This document shows, in pieces, positions 1-7,703 of a stretch of DNA of 33,779 nt. Position 1 is the stretch's first letter. Every line of letters begins with the position of its first letter. Source of the stretch: an uncultured Gammaproteobacteria bacterium (GTDB lineage: Bacteria > Pseudomonadota > Gammaproteobacteria > Enterobacterales > Psychrobiaceae); assembly GCA_937139475.1 (NCBI GenBank), contig CAKZQF010000124.1, positions 1 through 33,779 of the forward strand. The letters are read 5' to 3'. The notes under the pieces were generated by a model. It made no database searches. It saw nothing but the letters and a program-made list of their open reading frames with translations, and was not told the DNA's origin. Made by a program: the position numbers and the translations under genes.

Positions 1-1
1 A

Positions 2-355
2 GGAAATGTCATTTATCTGGATTTTTGGGCTTCATGGTGTATTCCTTGCCGTAAGTCCTTTCCGTGGATGGCAGAAATGCAGACCAAGTATCAACAACAG
101 GGGTTAATTATTGTTAGTGTTAACCTCGATACTGAGCCTGCGTTAGCCCATCAGTTTTTAAAGCAAAACCCCATTGACTTTAAAGTCGTGTTTGACCACC
201 AAGCGCTAATTGCCAAAGACTATCAGTTAAAAGGCATGCCAAGCAGTTTTTTAATTGGCAGAGATGGTGAATTAAAAGCTACCCACGTTGGCTTTTTTAA
301 TAACCAAAAAACACATTATCAAAACCAGATCAAAGCCTTACTTGCAACACATTAG
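2..355 (+). CDS. TlpA/ResA-like thioredoxin-fold protein, 5' truncated by window edge
   Basis: The reading frame is already open at base 2, so the true start and any signal peptide lie to the left. The first visible residues contain a thioredoxin active site, WCIPC, at bases 38-52, after a beta strand ending DFWAS. This is typical of TlpA/ResA-type periplasmic thiol-disulfide oxidoreductases. The C-terminal half fits the fold: the VSVNLD strand, FKVVFD, and GMPSSFLIG carrying the cis-proline, followed by RDGELKATHVGF. Starting at the ATG at 68 would delete the redox motif and is wrong. The stop TAG overlaps the AGGAG ribosome site of the next gene, so the two are almost certainly co-transcribed. 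Family and redox role are confident. The partner is unknown; the neighbouring Cys-rich lipoprotein is an inferred candidate. Confidence 0.9.
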   Translation, partial: GNVIYLDFWASWCIPCRKSFPWMAEMQTKYQQQGLIIVSVNLDTEPALAHQFLKQNPIDFKVVFDHQALIAKDYQLKGMPSSFLIGRDGELKATHVGFFNNQKTHYQNQIKALLATH

Positions 356-366
356 GAGATTAAAGC

Positions 367-588
367 ATGTTGAGCATGATGAAAACTGTATTTGCTGTGA
401 TAAGTCTTGTGTTGCTAGGAGGATGTGCAGGTTTAGGCGTGCAACCTTGGGAACGGGATTTACTCGCTAAAGAAGAAATGGCGCTAACTAACGCTATTGA
501 TAGTTCACTCGACGATCATATTTACTTTAGCAAAGAAGCATCTAGTGGCGGTAAAAGCTTTGGTGGTGGAGGTTGTGGGTGCAATTAG
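367..588 (+). CDS. DUF4266-type small lipoprotein with Gly/Cys tail
   Basis: The product is 73 residues. Residues 1-20 form a lipoprotein signal peptide: Lys6, a hydrophobic stretch, and a lipobox LGGC with Cys20. The residue after the cysteine is Ala, so outer-membrane sorting by the Lol rules is likely. The mature protein is only about 53 residues. It has a PWERDLLAKEEMAL segment, then DDHIYFSKEASSGG, and ends in GGGGCGCN. This layout matches my recollection of the DUF4266 family, which has no assigned function. The start at 367 has AGGAG at 354-358, 8 bases upstream; an internal ATG at 379 is less well placed. The paired C-terminal cysteines could be substrates of the thioredoxin upstream, a metal site, or a modification site; that is inference. 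The 3' end overlaps the next gene by 10 bases. Confidence 0.85.
   Translation: MLSMMKTVFAVISLVLLGGCAGLGVQPWERDLLAKEEMALTNAIDSSLDDHIYFSKEASSGGKSFGGGGCGCN
568..572 (+). promoter_or_regulatory. Ribosome binding site deciding the DUF3570 start
   Basis: GGAGG lies inside the glycine codons of the DUF4266 tail, exactly 6 bases before a GTG at 579. An in-frame TTG at 573 touches the GGAGG with no spacing and cannot use it. This favours 579 as the start of the DUF3570 gene and implies translational coupling. Confidence 0.7.
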
Positions 589-1898
589 AAGATAATGGCG
601 CTAACAAGGTTAATGTAAAGGCTGCGCTTAGTTTAGCTACCTGTGCACTACTGGGCAGTGATTCCGCTGATGCTCAAGAACCGTTGGGGCAAAGCCTAGC
701 TTCGCCAACGCCTTGGTCGTTTGATACTGCTGTATTGCTTTATACTGAAGCTGACCGAGTAAGCGCATTAGAGGCAATGATAAGTGCCAATAAAGAATTT
801 GACGACGAACATTTCTTAACGCTAAAGTTAACGATAGACACATTAACAGGTGCATCCGCAAGTGGCGCGGTTGAGCAACCTCAAGTACAAACATTCACTC
901 GTCCCTCTGGCAATGGTCAATATCAAATAGCGGCTGGAACAACACCTCTTGATGATACTTTTCACGATACGCGTGTACAGCTTAACGGGCAATGGACTCA
1001 GCCAATAGGCAAAGATCTAGCGGCTAGCATTGGTGCTCACTTGTCAAAGGAGTTTGATTATTTATCATTAGGTCTCAATGTAAATGTTAGCTATGACTTT
1101 AATCTGAAAAATACCACCGCTTCCGCTGGGTTTAGTCACTTTAAAGATACTTTTTCACCTATTGGGGAGATCCCTAAGCCCTTTGCTTCGATGTTAATTG
1201 GCAATAGCGATGATCCCACTTGGGATAATGAATTTGCTGACACGCGTTTAATCGATGAGGATGACAAAAGCACCACGGATATTCTTTTGGGGCTAACTCA
1301 AGTCATTAATCGGCGCATGATAACCCAGTTTAACTATTCCTATTCGATGGTGGATGGCTATTTAACCGACCCGTTCAAGGTACTCAGTGTGCTTAATAAC
1401 CAGGGAATTAGCCAAGACTTTGTTTATGAAAGCAGGCCCTCAGAGCGCACGAAACACAGCCTATTTGCTCAGTCAAAGTATCACTTTGAGAGCACTATAC
1501 TAGACGTGTCATATCGCTATATGTGGGATGATTGGCAGATTAAGTCTCACACCGTTGATACAAGATGGCGTTTTAACCTGCAAGGGAGCCATTATATCGA
1601 GCCGCACATCCGTTTTTATGATCAAAGCGCAGCAGAATTCTATCAACCGTTTCTCCTCCACGGGAAAACACAACCAGCTTTTGCCAGCGCAGACTATCGC
1701 ATCGGTGAGATGAATGCGTATACGCTTGGTGTGAAATATGGATTGGGGTTAAATAATGATGAAAAATTGGCGTTTCGTTTGGAATATTATAGCCAACAAC
1801 CGAAAAACTCCGGATTTGAGCAGCCAGTCAGTTTAGCTGACTTTGACCTTTATGAGGGGGTTGATGCGGTGATATTACAAGTGAGTTACTCCTTTTAA
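579..1898 (+). CDS. DUF3570 family predicted outer-membrane beta-barrel protein
   Basis: From the GTG start the product is about 439 residues, the usual size for DUF3570 proteins. The N-terminus is a signal peptide (NKVNVKAALSLATCALLG, then a likely cut after SADA). The rest alternates short amphipathic strands rich in Tyr, Phe and Trp with polar turns, and ends in VSYSF. A terminal Phe is typical of Bam-assembled outer-membrane barrels. Examples of strand-like segments are the stretch around residue 155 (LSLGLNVNVSYDFNL) and the one near 395 (YTLGVKYGLGLN). The gene overlaps the DUF4266 gene and ends 2 bases before apbE, so one transcript is likely. Family and barrel architecture are confident; substrate and role are unknown. 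Confidence 0.85.
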   Translation: MQLEDNGANKVNVKAALSLATCALLGSDSADAQEPLGQSLASPTPWSFDTAVLLYTEADRVSALEAMISANKEFDDEHFLTLKLTIDTLTGASASGAVEQPQVQTFTRPSGNGQYQIAAGTTPLDDTFHDTRVQLNGQWTQPIGKDLAASIGAHLSKEFDYLSLGLNVNVSYDFNLKNTTASAGFSHFKDTFSPIGEIPKPFASMLIGNSDDPTWDNEFADTRLIDEDDKSTTDILLGLTQVINRRMITQFNYSYSMVDGYLTDPFKVLSVLNNQGISQDFVYESRPSERTKHSLFAQSKYHFESTILDVSYRYMWDDWQIKSHTVDTRWRFNLQGSHYIEPHIRFYDQSAAEFYQPFLLHGKTQPAFASADYRIGEMNAYTLGVKYGLGLNNDEKLAFRLEYYSQQPKNSGFEQPVSLADFDLYEGVDAVILQVSYSF

Positions 1899-1900
1899 CC

Positions 1901-2806
1901 ATGAATAACCGAGCATTCAAGTTAGTAAAACGTACCGATGGCTACGGCATCAACTTTGAGGCAATGGCCAGCCCTTGTGAAGTGCTAATTGATAGTGATG
2001 ACAGAAAGTTAGCACAAAAGGTAGCTCAAGTAGTCACTCAAGAAGTGTGGCGCATTGAGAATAAATATAGCCGCTATGCAACCGCCAGTCTTTGTAGTCA
2101 AATCAATGTAAGCAATGGCAGGCCTGTCGCGATTGATAATGAAACGTACTTATTGTTTAACTTTGCCAAGCAATGTTATGAGCTAAGTGATGGTTTGTTT
2201 GATATTAGTTCTGGGGTATTACGAAGGGTGTGGCACTTTGATGGTAGTGATAATATCCCAAGCGCAGATCAGGTTAACCAGGTATTGCCAGCAGTTGGCT
2301 GGGAGCGGATTAACTACAGTGAACAACAGGTCATTGTACCTAAAGGTATGGAAATTGACTTTGGTGGTATTGGTAAAGAGTATGCAGTAGACAAGGCTAT
2401 TTCACAGCTATCTTTACTAACGAATACTCCAATGCTCGTTAATCTAGGTGGTGATTTATGTGCCAGTGCACCGCGCAGAAATGGCCAAGCATGGCAAGTG
2501 GGTATTGAACATCCTGGCTTTATTAATAAACAAGAGGTTGTGGTCTCGTTATTCCAAGGAGCTTTAGCGACAAGTGGTGATGCAAAACGTTTTTTGTTAC
2601 GTAAGAGTCAACGTTTTAGCCACATTCTTAACGCTAAAACTGGCTGGCCAGTAGAGCACGCACCAGCGTCGATTACTATTGCGGCTCAGCATTGTATTGA
2701 AGCCGGTGTTCTTGCCACATTAGCGATGCTAAAAGGGCAGCAGGCTGAAGCCTTTTTAGAGGCGCAAGAAGTAAAACACTGGATCGTTCGTCACTCAGAT
2801 CAATAA
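1901..2806 (+). CDS. apbE: ApbE-family FAD:protein FMN transferase
   Basis: The 301-residue product shows ApbE core motifs: FEAMASPCEV near residue 20, DFGGIGKEYAVDKA near 155, VNLGGDL near 180, ATSGDAKRF near 228 and HILNAKTGWP near 242. ApbE enzymes use FAD and Mg2+ to attach FMN covalently to Ser or Thr of target proteins. Most are periplasmic lipoproteins. This one begins directly with the catalytic domain and has no signal peptide or lipobox, so it should be cytoplasmic unless exported in some other way. No typical flavin acceptor such as RnfG, NqrC or an FMN-bind domain is visible nearby; only the TlpA, DUF4266 and DUF3570 genes precede it. It starts 2 bases after the DUF3570 stop with no clear ribosome site, suggesting coupling. 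The family is secure; the target is unknown. Confidence 0.92.
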   Translation: MNNRAFKLVKRTDGYGINFEAMASPCEVLIDSDDRKLAQKVAQVVTQEVWRIENKYSRYATASLCSQINVSNGRPVAIDNETYLLFNFAKQCYELSDGLFDISSGVLRRVWHFDGSDNIPSADQVNQVLPAVGWERINYSEQQVIVPKGMEIDFGGIGKEYAVDKAISQLSLLTNTPMLVNLGGDLCASAPRRNGQAWQVGIEHPGFINKQEVVVSLFQGALATSGDAKRFLLRKSQRFSHILNAKTGWPVEHAPASITIAAQHCIEAGVLATLAMLKGQQAEAFLEAQEVKHWIVRHSDQ

Positions 2807-2887
2807 TCCAAATGATATCTCGACCCTTTGCTGATATTTGTGCCTTGACCTGATAAAATCAGCTGTCTTTTTCAAATAGGTTTAACC

Positions 2888-4015
2888 GTGACTCAGTCTG
2901 TAGATTATCAACAATTAGCCCAGCAAATAGAGCAATGGGCAACAGAGCTTGGCTTTACTGGCTTTGGTATCTGCGATACGGATTTGAGTAGTCATGAAGC
3001 CACATTTCAGCAATGGCTAGATAAAGGCTATTACGGTGGCATGGATTACATGGAACGTCATGGCATGATGCGAGCACGCCCGGCGGAGCTATTACCAGGT
3101 ACGTTACGGGTCATTAATGTAAGGTTAGATTATATGCCGCCGGATGCATTAATTGTTTCTACCATGCAAGATCCTAATAATGCTTACATCAGCCGATATG
3201 CAACGGGGCGTGATTACCATAAAATGATGCGCAACCGGCTGAAAAAATTAGGGCAAAAGATTGAACAATGTGTCGAGGGGTTAAGTGCTAGACCTTTTGT
3301 TGATTCAGCGCCACTGATGGAGCGCCCATTGGCAGATAAATCTGGCTTGGGCTGGACAGGTAAACACTCACTCATTATCAATGAGCATAGCGGCTCGTTT
3401 TTCTTTTTAGGCGAACTATTGGTTAACATTCCACTACCCGTGTCAAAACCGGTGGAAGAGCAATGTGGAAGTTGTGTTGCCTGTATGACAATTTGCCCAA
3501 CTCAGGCAATTGTCGAGCCTTATGTCGTGGATGGCCGGCGCTGTCTGTCGTATATCACTATTGAGAAATTTGGTGAGATCCCAGTTGAATTTAGAAAGCC
3601 CATGGGTAATCGAATCTATGGTTGCGATGATTGTCAGCTCGTTTGTCCGTGGAATAAGTTAACCAAGGCGAGTACGGAAGATGACTTTAGACCCCGCAAA
3701 GATTTGCACTCGCCACAATTATTAGCACTTTATGCCTGGTCAGAAGAGTCCTTTTTAAAACGCACCGAAGGTTCTCCGATTCGTCGAATTGGTCACGAGC
3801 GGTGGCTGCGCAATATCTCGGTAGCGTTAGGCAATGCGCCATACTCACCAGAGATAGTACAGGCATTAGAGCAAAAACGTGCGTCCGTTAGTGAGATGGT
3901 GCAAGAACATATTGATTGGGCGCTTGAGCAACAGCAGCAAAAAGATGCTAAGGTAAGTCGAAAAACTGTGCGGATGCTAAAATCGGTCAGCCGTGGCATG
4001 CCACAACATTCATAA
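2888..4015 (+). CDS. queG: Epoxyqueuosine reductase QueG
   Basis: The product is 375 residues, the normal QueG size. QueG is a cobalamin- and iron-sulfur-dependent cytoplasmic enzyme that reduces epoxyqueuosine to queuosine at tRNA position 34. The likely proton-donor aspartate is Asp139 in RPFVDSAPLMER. Cluster ligands are Cys193, 196, 199 and 203 (CGSCVACMTIC), with a second set at Cys219, 246, 249 and 253 (CDDCQLVC). A HEAT-like C-terminal helical region includes HERWLRNISVALGNA. The start is GTG at 2888, with AGG 7 bases upstream. The gap of 81 bases after apbE suggests its own promoter, but I cannot place one with confidence. Its 3' end abuts or overlaps a nucleoside importer operon. Confidence 0.97.
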   Translation: MTQSVDYQQLAQQIEQWATELGFTGFGICDTDLSSHEATFQQWLDKGYYGGMDYMERHGMMRARPAELLPGTLRVINVRLDYMPPDALIVSTMQDPNNAYISRYATGRDYHKMMRNRLKKLGQKIEQCVEGLSARPFVDSAPLMERPLADKSGLGWTGKHSLIINEHSGSFFFLGELLVNIPLPVSKPVEEQCGSCVACMTICPTQAIVEPYVVDGRRCLSYITIEKFGEIPVEFRKPMGNRIYGCDDCQLVCPWNKLTKASTEDDFRPRKDLHSPQLLALYAWSEESFLKRTEGSPIRRIGHERWLRNISVALGNAPYSPEIVQALEQKRASVSEMVQEHIDWALEQQQQKDAKVSRKTVRMLKSVSRGMPQHS

Positions 4016-5048
4016 CCTCAAGGAGCTATTGTTGCCCTTCTTCATTCTTTTTGTCCTCTTTTTGATTAGTCTTAGCGGGCACAGTCACGCGAGTTTAACT
4101 GTGGCTGATAAAGTGCAGAGTACGCGTATTGCCGTGGTCTATGACCGGCCTAATAAATTTGATCATTCGTTTAATCAGGCGGTATATGAGAATGGCGTTG
4201 TTCCTCTTTTGGCACAAGGGATACAAGTAAAAGAATTTGAGCCTGCCAATCCTGCCCAAACTGAGCAAGGTATTCTGAAGTTGGCCCGGCGCGGTTACCA
4301 GCCTATTATTGGTATTGGTTATGCGACAGCTCCGGCGATTAGAAAGGCTGCACTTCGCTTTCCTAATACTGCCTTTATGATAGTTGATAGCATTATTGAG
4401 TTACCAAATGTGCAATCTATTACCTTTGACGAAGACCACGGTGCTTATCTGGCCGGAGCCTTGGCTGCACTAATGAGTAAGTCAGGTAAGATTGGCTTTA
4501 TTGGTGGGATGGACATTCCGCTGATATCAAAGTTTAGCTGTGGCTATTTGCTTGGCGCCCAGTCAATAAACCCTAAGATTACCTACTTAGAAAACTTTGT
4601 TGGCCCAACCCTAAATGCCTGGAATGATCCAACAAAGGGTAGAGAGCTCGCAATTTACCAGTACGAAAACGGAGCGGATGTGATTTTTTCCGCTGCTGGT
4701 GGTACTGGTTTAGGCGTGTTTCAAACGGCTAAAGATCATAATAAATTCGCCATTGGGGTAGACTCAAATCAAAATTCATTGCAACCCGGCGCGGTATTAA
4801 CCTCGATGGTTAAGCGTGTAGGACGCGTAGTGTTTGAGCATGTACAAGCGTTTATTGCAGGAGAGTGGCAAGCGGGTCCTTACCGATACGGCTTGGCTGG
4901 CGGCTGGATCGATTTAGCGCGAGATCAACACAATCAAGTTATATACAGCGATCGGCTCCACGGTGAAATTAGCAACCTTAAGGCTAAGATCATTAATAAC
5001 CAGCTTCCCGACATTGTTAGGTTGCGTCAATGTAGTGTGGAGCAATAG
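3993..5048 (+). CDS. BMP-family ABC transporter substrate-binding protein (nucleoside type)
   Basis: The product belongs to the basic membrane protein (BMP/PnrA/NupN) family of periplasmic binding proteins, which bind purine and other nucleosides. Family landmarks are RIAVVYDRPNKFDHSFNQAVYENG-like strand 1 with the HSFN motif, GFIGGMDIPLISKF mid-protein, IFSAAGGTGLGVFQ, and AIGVDSNQNS. The N-terminus has a strongly hydrophobic signal segment ending near SHA. The start is uncertain. GTG 3993 overlaps queG by 23 bases and keeps Lys10 for a normal signal peptide. TTG 4029 or 4032 sits behind a good AGGAG (4021-4025) and would leave a 13-16-base gap. I report the longer form. It is the first gene of a complete importer; the ligand class is inferred from family. 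Confidence 0.9.
   Translation: MACHNIHNLKELLLPFFILFVLFLISLSGHSHASLTVADKVQSTRIAVVYDRPNKFDHSFNQAVYENGVVPLLAQGIQVKEFEPANPAQTEQGILKLARRGYQPIIGIGYATAPAIRKAALRFPNTAFMIVDSIIELPNVQSITFDEDHGAYLAGALAALMSKSGKIGFIGGMDIPLISKFSCGYLLGAQSINPKITYLENFVGPTLNAWNDPTKGRELAIYQYENGADVIFSAAGGTGLGVFQTAKDHNKFAIGVDSNQNSLQPGAVLTSMVKRVGRVVFEHVQAFIAGEWQAGPYRYGLAGGWIDLARDQHNQVIYSDRLHGEISNLKAKIINNQLPDIVRLRQCSVEQ
4021..4025 (+). promoter_or_regulatory. Candidate ribosome binding site for the BMP gene
   Basis: AGGAG lies just after the queG stop and 6 bases before an in-frame TTG at 4032. It is the best ribosome site in the junction and supports an alternative shorter BMP start. The shorter product would lack a positively charged residue in its signal peptide, so the choice remains open. 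Confidence 0.45.
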
Positions 5049-5053
5049 CTTAG

Positions 5054-6601
5054 ATGTTAGCACCGGCACTTGAACTACGTCATATAGATAAGTCTTATCA
5101 TGCGGTTGAGGCGTTGAATGATGCCTCAATTAGCATTGCTCCAGGCTCAATTCATGGTGTGATCGGAGAAAATGGAGCTGGCAAATCGTCGTTAATGCAG
5201 ATTGCTTATGGCTTAATACAACCTGATAGTGGTGAAATTTTTGTGGATGGCGCAAAAGTAGAGCTGCTCTCTCCGTTGCAGGCCATTGAGCATGGTATCG
5301 GGATGCTACATCAGAAAGCAAGTTGGCTGGAGCAACTCAGCGTTTTTGACAACATTATGTTAGCCGAGCCTGTCACTGGCTTTTTGTTTCAGCAAAAAGA
5401 AAAGGCCATGGCAAAACTAGAATTACTGCGCCGAGAGTTTGGTTTCGAATTTTCATTGTCGGTTAAAATGTCACAACTTGATTACAGCCAGCGCCAGCTG
5501 GTAGATGTGCTACGTTCATTATATCGCGGTGTTCGGGTGCTCATTTTGGATGAGCCATTGGCTTTACTTGCGCCAAGTCAGGCTGATTACTTAAATAACC
5601 TACTGGTTTTACTAAAAATACAGGGAATTTCGGTGGTTGTGGTTTCCCACAAATTGGCCGTCTTGCATCAACTTTGTGATGTCATCACTGTTATTAGAAC
5701 TGGACGTGTAATAGGTTGCATAGACCCTCATTCAGTGAGTTTACGGGAAATGAGCAAACAGATGGTTGGTCGAGAAATCAACCTACCACATCCCCGTGTT
5801 GAACCGTCTAAGAATAAGGGCAAAGTGTTATTAGATATTAAAGGCCTGCGCGTTCACGGTGCTAAAACTGGCCGTAAATCGACTACTAAATTATTACTTC
5901 GAGACATTAACTTATCGGTGCATGCTGGTGAAATGATAGCCTTGGTTGGCTTACCTGAGTCAGGGCAAGATGTGTTGCTTGATGTATTGGCTGGCATGGT
6001 TCGTTTTGATGGTGGAGCCATCGATTTTCTGCAATACGCTATTCGCCCAAAGAGTCGCTATAAAATAAATAAGGCGCGAGACTACGGCATCGCTTATGCT
6101 CCTAACCCTAATTTTAATATTGGCCTTGTTGACCAACTAACGATGGCAGAGTCCGTTTATCTGGGCTATCAAAAGCAAGATTTTGGTCGTTGGGGGTTAT
6201 TATCTGGCAGGCAAAGGCATCAAACTTGCCATCAATTAATGATGGAATGGAATGTTGTGCCAGCGCTACCAGCTATGCAAACAGGTTTGTTTTCTGGGGG
6301 AAATCAGCAAAAGATGGTGCTGGCGCGTGAGTTTTCACATCAACCCAGTCTGCTATTGCTTAATCAACCGACACATGGTGTCGATGTCGGTGCGATAGAA
6401 ACAATCTACCAACGTTTATTTGAACTAAGAGAGCAAGGGAGCAGTATTCTTTTTTGTTCTACTGATTTAGATGAAGTGATGAGTTTAGCCGATCGTATAT
6501 GTTTGTTCAGTCACGGCGAATTAACTGAAATATTTAACGCTGAGGATACTGATAGGACACGATTAGCGCTGAGCGTTATTAAAGAGGCTCATGATGTCTA
6601 A
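5054..6601 (+). CDS. Nucleoside-type ABC importer ATPase with two nucleotide-binding domains
   Basis: The 515-residue fused double-NBD ATPase resembles NupO/RbsA-type proteins. NBD1 (about 1-240) has an intact Walker A (GENGAGKSS, Lys44) and Walker B (VLILDEP, Glu167). Its signature is degenerate: LDYSQRQ (142-148) in place of LSxGxQ. NBD2 (about 255-510) has a P-loop that lacks lysine (GLPESGQDVLL, 299-309), an intact signature (FSGGNQQ, 413-419), and a Walker B in which Asp-Glu is replaced by Asn437-Gln438. Only one composite ATP site (NBD1 Walker A with NBD2 signature) therefore looks competent. The start ATG is 5 bases after the BMP stop. It overlaps the following permease gene by a few bases. 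Confidence 0.95.
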   Translation: MLAPALELRHIDKSYHAVEALNDASISIAPGSIHGVIGENGAGKSSLMQIAYGLIQPDSGEIFVDGAKVELLSPLQAIEHGIGMLHQKASWLEQLSVFDNIMLAEPVTGFLFQQKEKAMAKLELLRREFGFEFSLSVKMSQLDYSQRQLVDVLRSLYRGVRVLILDEPLALLAPSQADYLNNLLVLLKIQGISVVVVSHKLAVLHQLCDVITVIRTGRVIGCIDPHSVSLREMSKQMVGREINLPHPRVEPSKNKGKVLLDIKGLRVHGAKTGRKSTTKLLLRDINLSVHAGEMIALVGLPESGQDVLLDVLAGMVRFDGGAIDFLQYAIRPKSRYKINKARDYGIAYAPNPNFNIGLVDQLTMAESVYLGYQKQDFGRWGLLSGRQRHQTCHQLMMEWNVVPALPAMQTGLFSGGNQQKMVLAREFSHQPSLLLLNQPTHGVDVGAIETIYQRLFELREQGSSILFCSTDLDEVMSLADRICLFSHGELTEIFNAEDTDRTRLALSVIKEAHDV

Positions 6602-7703
6602 AGCGATTCCATGGTGGTTTAACTCTCTCTTATTGCCGTTAGCTAATGTTGGGTTAGCCTTCGTTGCCTGTGCAATCGTTTTGTGGCTAATGGGGATTGA
6701 TGTGCTATTTGCCACACATGTCATGATTGATGGAGCGCTTGGTAGTGGAGAGGGGGTTGGCTACACCTTGTATTATGCAACCAACTTCATTTTTGCTGGG
6801 CTAGCCGTTGCACTCGCTTGGCAGGCAGGGTTATTCAATATTGGGGCGGAAGGGCAAGCTTTAATCGGTGGATTAGGGATTAGCATTGTCTGCTTGTATT
6901 GGGTGCCTTTGCCGATGATACTTTTGTTTCCCCTCACTATTCTGGTTTCAGCGCTATTTGGTGCTTTGTGGGCCTTTATTCCAGGTTGGCTTAATGCTTA
7001 TCGCGGCTCGCATATTGTGATCACCACCATTATGTTTAATCTAATTGCTTCCTCACTAATTGTTTATTTATTAGTTGGGCCGCTTAAAGAGTCAGGGCAA
7101 ATGGCAGCTGTTAGCACCACATTCCCACAGCAAACGTGGTTACCTTCCATTGAAAATATGGCTTCTTATTTTGGGGTAACCTTGCAATCTTCGCCGTTAA
7201 ATATTTCATTTATCTGGGCGTTACTTTGCTGCCTCGGTACCTATTTCTATTTGTGGCATACCCGGGTTGGCTTTGAGACACGCGTTGTTGGCCTTAATTT
7301 GCAAGGCGCAAAATTTGCTGGTATCGCACAGCGCCGTATTATTATCATAACGATGCTTCTTTCAGGTGCATTAGCTGGCTTTATTGGGCTCAATGAAGTG
7401 CAGGGTAGTAGTCATCAACTGCAAGTTGAGTTCGTTTCAGGCTATGGCTTTACTGGAATAGCCATCGCTTTAATGGGGCGTAATCATCCGTTGGGAATTT
7501 TAATTGCTAGTCTGCTGTTTGGTGCACTGTATCAAGGCGGGGCTGAACTGGCTTTTAATATTGATAGTGTTGGTAACGATGTCATTATTTTAATCCAAGC
7601 GTTGGTGGTGTTGTTCTGTGGTGCGCTTGAATTGATGCTAAAACCTAGCTTAATCAATCTATTTCGTTTTAATTCACCCAAGACAGAAGCTGGAAATGCG
7701 TGA
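6594..7703 (+). CDS. Nucleoside-type ABC importer permease 1 (NupP-like)
   Basis: This is a multi-spanning inner-membrane protein of about 369 residues in the branched-chain amino acid/ribose-type permease superfamily (BPD_transp_2). Family signatures are FNIGAEGQALIGGLG near residue 85, the segment GSHIVITTIMFNLIA near 140, and VGFETRVVGLNLQGAKFAGI near 225, followed by a helix-rich C-terminus. It should form half of the transmembrane channel. Two adjacent ATGs at 6591 and 6594 are possible. GAGG at 6584-6587 is better spaced for 6594. The start lies inside the end of the ATPase gene, and the stop overlaps the next permease start, so translation is coupled across the operon. Confidence 0.94.
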   Translation: MSKAIPWWFNSLLLPLANVGLAFVACAIVLWLMGIDVLFATHVMIDGALGSGEGVGYTLYYATNFIFAGLAVALAWQAGLFNIGAEGQALIGGLGISIVCLYWVPLPMILLFPLTILVSALFGALWAFIPGWLNAYRGSHIVITTIMFNLIASSLIVYLLVGPLKESGQMAAVSTTFPQQTWLPSIENMASYFGVTLQSSPLNISFIWALLCCLGTYFYLWHTRVGFETRVVGLNLQGAKFAGIAQRRIIIITMLLSGALAGFIGLNEVQGSSHQLQVEFVSGYGFTGIAIALMGRNHPLGILIASLLFGALYQGGAELAFNIDSVGNDVIILIQALVVLFCGALELMLKPSLINLFRFNSPKTEAGNA

